Origin: an uncultured Clostridia bacterium
GTDB lineage: Bacteria; Bacillota; Clostridia; Lachnospirales; CAG-274
NCBI GenBank assembly: GCA_947630475.1
Contig: CANRHR010000015.1
Location: forward strand, 1 to 43,425
Length of the DNA: 43,425 bases
Direction of reading: 5' to 3'
How positions within the stretch are numbered: the first letter of the stretch is position 1; every line of letters begins with the position of its first letter. The translations under genes were made by a program, and so were the position numbers. The notes below the pieces were generated by a model, which saw only the letters and a program-made list of their open reading frames with translations, searched no databases and was not told the DNA's origin. Shown in pieces: positions 40,772 to 43,425 of this stretch.

Positions 40772-41818
40772 ATGGCGATTTTAGATGTTGTTCGATTTGA
40801 TGGACTAAAGAGCCGTGACTGGCTGATATATAAATATCCGTCTGAAGAATTGGTTTTTGGCACACAGCTAATTGTACAAGAAGGTCAGACAGCAATTTTT
40901 GTAAAAAGCGGCTTTGTAGCTGATGTTTTTTATCCTGGTACATATACTTTATCAACGGATAATTTGCCAATTCTAAAATCTATTGTAAATCTGCCGTTTG
41001 GTGGGAAAACGCCGTTCAGTGCGGAGATTTATTTTGTTAATACTGCAGTAAAGCTTGATATCAATTGGGGTACTATTGATCCTATACAGCTTATAGACCC
41101 GAAATACTATGTAAAACTTCGTATAAGGGCTTTTGGACAGATGGGCCTAAAGGTTTTTGATGCAGCCAAACTATTTAAAGAAGTAATTGGCAGTATGCAG
41201 AAAAACGACATCGTAAAGTTTGATAAAATAAAGGAATATTATCGTGGTATTTTAGTTATTAAAGTAAAATCCTCTATTGCTGACACAATCATTACAAACG
41301 GGATTTCGGCTCTTGAGGTTTCCGTAAAACTAGAAAGATTGTCTGATGAAGTAAGACAAAAAATTATGCCTGAATTTGAAAAATATGGATTTACGGTAGT
41401 AAACTTTTATATTCAGTCGATTAATTTTCCTGACGAAGATTTTGAAAAAATTAACAAGATTCTTGAAAATAAAGCTGAGTTTGAAATCATGGGCGAAAGG
41501 CGATATGCAACCAAAAGATCATTTGATGTATATGAAGGCGCTGCTAACAATCAAAGCGGCGTAGCAGGCGCATTTGCAGCAAGCGGTGTCGGCTTTGGTG
41601 CTGCTATGGGAATGGGCTCTATGATGAATCAAACCATCGGAAACCCGATTCAAAAAGAAGATACAAAAGAATGTGTTTCGTGTAAAGCCCTTATTCCTAT
41701 CCGCTCTAAATTCTGCCCGGAATGTGGAGCCAAAAACAGCGAGATTATATGTGAATGTGGAAACAAGTTATCTTATGGAACAAAGTTTTGTCCGGAGTGT
41801 GGAAAGAAGGTAGAATAA
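40772..41818 (+). CDS. SPFH-domain protein with C-terminal zinc ribbons (YdjI-like)
   Basis: The 348-residue product has an SPFH/Band-7-like domain (about 25-245; early strand QLIVQEGQTAIFVKSG, later helices KAEFEIMGERRYA), a Gly/Ala/Met-rich linker (about 255-290), and two zinc ribbons with CVSCKALIPIRSKFCPEC and a second set CECGNKLSYGTKFCPEC. This arrangement matches the YdjI branch of Firmicutes SPFH proteins, which in Bacillus subtilis helps recruit PspA to stressed membrane. No pspA-like gene is nearby. aaaggag precedes the ATG. A zinc-ribbon/TM2 gene lies downstream, suggesting a shared envelope role. Confidence 0.85.
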   Translation: MAILDVVRFDGLKSRDWLIYKYPSEELVFGTQLIVQEGQTAIFVKSGFVADVFYPGTYTLSTDNLPILKSIVNLPFGGKTPFSAEIYFVNTAVKLDINWGTIDPIQLIDPKYYVKLRIRAFGQMGLKVFDAAKLFKEVIGSMQKNDIVKFDKIKEYYRGILVIKVKSSIADTIITNGISALEVSVKLERLSDEVRQKIMPEFEKYGFTVVNFYIQSINFPDEDFEKINKILENKAEFEIMGERRYATKRSFDVYEGAANNQSGVAGAFAASGVGFGAAMGMGSMMNQTIGNPIQKEDTKECVSCKALIPIRSKFCPECGAKNSEIICECGNKLSYGTKFCPECGKKVE

Positions 41819-42179
41819 TGAAAAATGACTTCTAAGCAGCTTCTTATCGGTGGGAGTCCTGATATTTACATATTCAACCTCTTGCTAATTTCGGAAACGC
41901 AATATTATTTGAGATGATAGGCTTTGCATTTGTTACATATTTTATTGTTGTCAATTTGTCATTAAGGTCTATCAAAATGGGGATAGTTTGTTCCATTTGT
42001 TATGGTTATAGTCATTTATACATTGCTTCTTGATGTTATTAATTCTATTTCGATATGAGAATGTTTCATGTGTTTTTTATATTGCTTCAACTTATTCTGT
42101 TGTTTATATATTGTATGATATCAATACCTAAGTATATAATGGGTAAAAGATAAATAATTTAATTTTGGAAGGAAAAATT
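41819..42179. other. Region between SPFH and TM2 genes, with a probable gene relic
   Basis: This 361-base stretch has no intact gene. Its middle part carries a broken hydrophobic frame (see the pseudogene entry). The end holds the ggaagg site of the TM2 gene. Confidence 0.5.
41863..42060 (+). pseudogene. Possible relic of a small membrane protein gene (VanZ-like?)
   Basis: From 41863 an open stretch reads YLHIQPLANFGNAILFEMIG and continues for about 35 mostly hydrophobic residues to a stop near 42030. A neighbouring frame then reads LLDVINSISI before another stop. The order of a Phe/Gly-rich helix, a second helix and a D-V-I-N-S end reminds of VanZ-type proteins. No start codon or ribosome site fits. 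The identification is tentative. Confidence 0.28.
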
Positions 42180-42611
42180 ATGGCAGATAGAGTATGTCCA
42201 CAATGCGGCGCTCCTATTGATCCGAACGCTATTGAATGTAAGTTCTGCGGTGAAAAGTTGGCAGTTCAGCAAGCTGCACAACAAACACAATCTAAGCAGG
42301 CCAATAATCAGATATCTCAACAGCAACCATCAGTTATAATTCAACAGGTGGTACCACCAACGCAAACGTATGTTTCGGGAATTAATCCGGCATGGCCGAT
42401 AAAAAGCAAGGTAGCAGCGGGTCTTCTTGCGATTTTCTTAGGTGGAATCGGTATACACAAATTTTACTTGGGTAAAGTTGGAATGGGAATATTGTATATC
42501 GTTTTTTGCTGGACTTATATACCGGCAATTATTGGTTTTATCGAAGGTATTATTTATCTGTGTTCAAATGATGAAAATTTCCAGCTTAAAAACCATGTAA
42601 GGCTTGGTTAA
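42180..42611 (+). CDS. Zinc-ribbon/TM2-domain membrane protein
   Basis: The 143-residue product has an N-terminal zinc ribbon (CPQCGAPI and CKFCGEKL, residues 6-27), a Gln-rich linker (about 30-65), and a TM2 domain with two membrane helices (about 80-140). The TM2 hallmark is LGGIGIHKFYLGKVGMGILY. The ATG at 42180 has ggaagg seven bases upstream. It lies downstream of the SPFH gene, which has the same kind of zinc ribbon. The cellular role is unknown. Confidence 0.88.
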   Translation: MADRVCPQCGAPIDPNAIECKFCGEKLAVQQAAQQTQSKQANNQISQQQPSVIIQQVVPPTQTYVSGINPAWPIKSKVAAGLLAIFLGGIGIHKFYLGKVGMGILYIVFCWTYIPAIIGFIEGIIYLCSNDENFQLKNHVRLG

Positions 42612-42736
42612 TTGCAGTTGAAAAGGTTCATTAAATTTTTGTATTGACTTAATATGTTGCTATTATTTTTTGTAACTTAGTACAGGCATAAAAAGATTGA
42701 ACATATATACCTATAGAAATCAAGTAAAATAAAGTG

Positions 42737-42773
42737 CAAATTGCTTTCTTATTGGAAGCAGTTTGTTCTTTTA
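42737..42773 (+). terminator. Terminator downstream of the TM2 gene
   Basis: caaattgctttc pairs with ggaagcagtttg (12 pairs with two G-T), loop of five, followed by a T-rich tail. Confidence 0.8.
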
Positions 42774-42884
42774 TATTTTCTACAATATAGGTATACTTTT
42801 AAGATAATATCAAGAGTTATATACAAATAATAATCACAAAATATGTGCTTATTGCTCTTTATAGGGTATGTGCGCTACAAGACT

Positions 42885-42921
42885 AACCGCCATGATCTTA
42901 AACGGTCAAGGCGGTTTTTTG
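42885..42921 (+). terminator. Terminator with no gene directly upstream
   Basis: aaccgcc pairs with ggcggtt and six T follow. The space of about 110 bases between this and the preceding terminator has no ORF, so it may end a small RNA or be a remnant of a lost gene. Confidence 0.7.
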
Positions 42922-42954
42922 TTGCAGGCTTCGCCAAGAAATGGCCTTGAAAGG

Positions 42955-42996
42955 TTATCCCAAAGCTTAAAATGCATCACTTAAGCTTTGGGATAA
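42955..42996. repeat. 16-bp perfect inverted repeat without T tail
   Basis: ttatcccaaagcttaa and its exact reverse complement are separated by ten bases. Neither strand has a T run after it. Confidence 0.8.
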
Positions 42997-43030
42997 GCAC
43001 AGAAGAGATATATATGACTATGCAAGGAAA

Positions 43031-43363
43031 TCAGAAACTAATTTTAGGGCTGATTTTAAAAACAGGAGTTACCCTGATGTTGTCGTTAGACTCCCAATTT
43101 GCATCAAGATTCATTGTGCCTGTCACCCTAAGCGGCACATACTCCTGAGGAGCAACATCCACACTCGGCATTTCCTTTACAGGGACATATACTGATTCAT
43201 CGTCATCAAAGTCATAATCCGATTCTGATATCTTATATATAATTTGATCTATAACAGGAGAATCAAAATAAGCTTTAAAATCATCTTCATCGCCTGATGC
43301 AGGGTCGGTCTTTGTGGGCTTGCCCGCCTGTACGGCAAGATAAGCCTGTTTAATAGCTGTTTT
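43031..43363 (-). pseudogene. Headless fragment of a secreted/dockerin-type protein gene
   Basis: On the minus strand 110 codons are open, from just after an in-frame TAG (43366-43364) to TGA at 43031, but there is no start codon or ribosome site at the 5' end. The product begins KTAIKQAYLAVQAGKPTKTD, which resembles the end of a dockerin-like repeat plus Thr/Asp linker, as in the pectate lyase gene (ALIYKEYLNNGSGEVTPPED). It then has an acidic stretch (ESDYDFDDDESVYVPV) and ends KISPKISF. The first in-frame ATG is about 70 codons in. I read it as a 5'-truncated secreted protein gene. Confidence 0.5.
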
Positions 43364-43378
43364 CTATTGTCTAAATAT

Positions 43379-43407
43379 ATTATAACATTATAATTTTATA
43401 AAGTCAA
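43379..43407 (-). promoter_or_regulatory. Consensus-like promoter facing the headless fragment
   Basis: On the minus strand TTGACT (43407-43402) and TATAAT (43384-43379) are separated by 17 bases. The start near 43372 is just before the fragment's in-frame stop. Confidence 0.75.
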
Positions 43408-43425
43408 GTTTTTTTAAGAAAAAAT

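Larger units (their letters stand above)
42612..43030. other. Non-coding region with two terminators and a long inverted repeat
   Basis: No gene is accepted here. The stretch holds two terminators (42737 and 42885) and a 16-bp inverted repeat at 42955-42996. Confidence 0.55.

Noticed and set aside
1..43425. CRISPR arrays, insertion sequences, rRNA genes or prophage modules
   Set aside because: No regular direct-repeat arrays, transposase or phage structural motifs were seen anywhere in the window.

Overview
The window is low-GC DNA from a Gram-positive, anaerobic, Clostridia-type bacterium. Evidence includes purine-rich AGGAGG ribosome sites, TTGACA-N17-TATAAT promoters, Rho-independent terminators, an S-box (SAM-I) riboswitch before metK, an infC-rpmI-rplT operon with a hairpin leader, and an anaerobic NrdG activase. 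A secreted family-1 pectate lyase with a dockerin-like EF-hand, and two surface proteins with copper-amine-oxidase-N 'stalk' domains, suggest a plant-polysaccharide-degrading gut Clostridium relative (a Monoglobus-like organism is my guess, not proven). Most of the window is chromosomal core.

Layout. 1-148: the end of a tRNA cluster (Asn, Trp). 544-1656: a stand-alone sugar-ABC ATPase of the MsmK/UgpC type. 1795-3106 (minus): rplT, rpmI and infC behind a leader with an attenuator; infC appears to start at an ATT codon. 3385-12261 (plus): miaB, a YlbF-like gene, mutS, mutL, nrdG, a degenerate site-2 protease homologue, scpA and scpB. 12415-14364: pectate lyase under a promoter that overlaps a perfect 28-bp palindrome. 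14786-17101: a GT-C-like membrane protein carrying a C9 homopolymer. 17163-24410 (minus): MATE transporter, metK with SAM riboswitch, trxA, murI, ddl, nadE. 24889-29218: two secreted stalk-domain proteins, the second also TolC-like. 29241-30347: a DUF4230-like protein and rlmH. 30353-33959 (minus): a HEPN-like/CBS fusion, znuB, znuC, aroA. 34059-34196 (minus): a 45-aa ORF. 34441-36264 (plus): an NYN-domain nuclease-like protein behind a structured leader, then a UDP-GlcNAc 2-epimerase. 36333-38702 (minus): cobalamin-dependent methionine synthase without activation domain. 38893-40453: a small acidic protein and a lipoprotein. 40772-42611: an SPFH protein with zinc ribbons and a zinc-ribbon/TM2 protein, separated by a probable gene relic. 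43031-43407 (minus): a headless gene fragment behind a consensus promoter.

How the parts fit. Methyl-group metabolism is represented by metH and SAM-sensing metK, which lie far apart. Cell-wall supply is represented by murI and ddl (adjacent) and by the 2-epimerase. DNA repair and chromosome organisation lie in one long plus-strand run (mutS, mutL, scpA, scpB). Accessory interest is concentrated in the NYN leader, the C9 tract, the pectate-lyase regulatory region, the TolC-like wall protein, the HEPN-CBS fusion, the inactive-looking M50 homologue and the SPFH/TM2 locus. No insertion sequence, CRISPR array, prophage or rRNA gene was seen.
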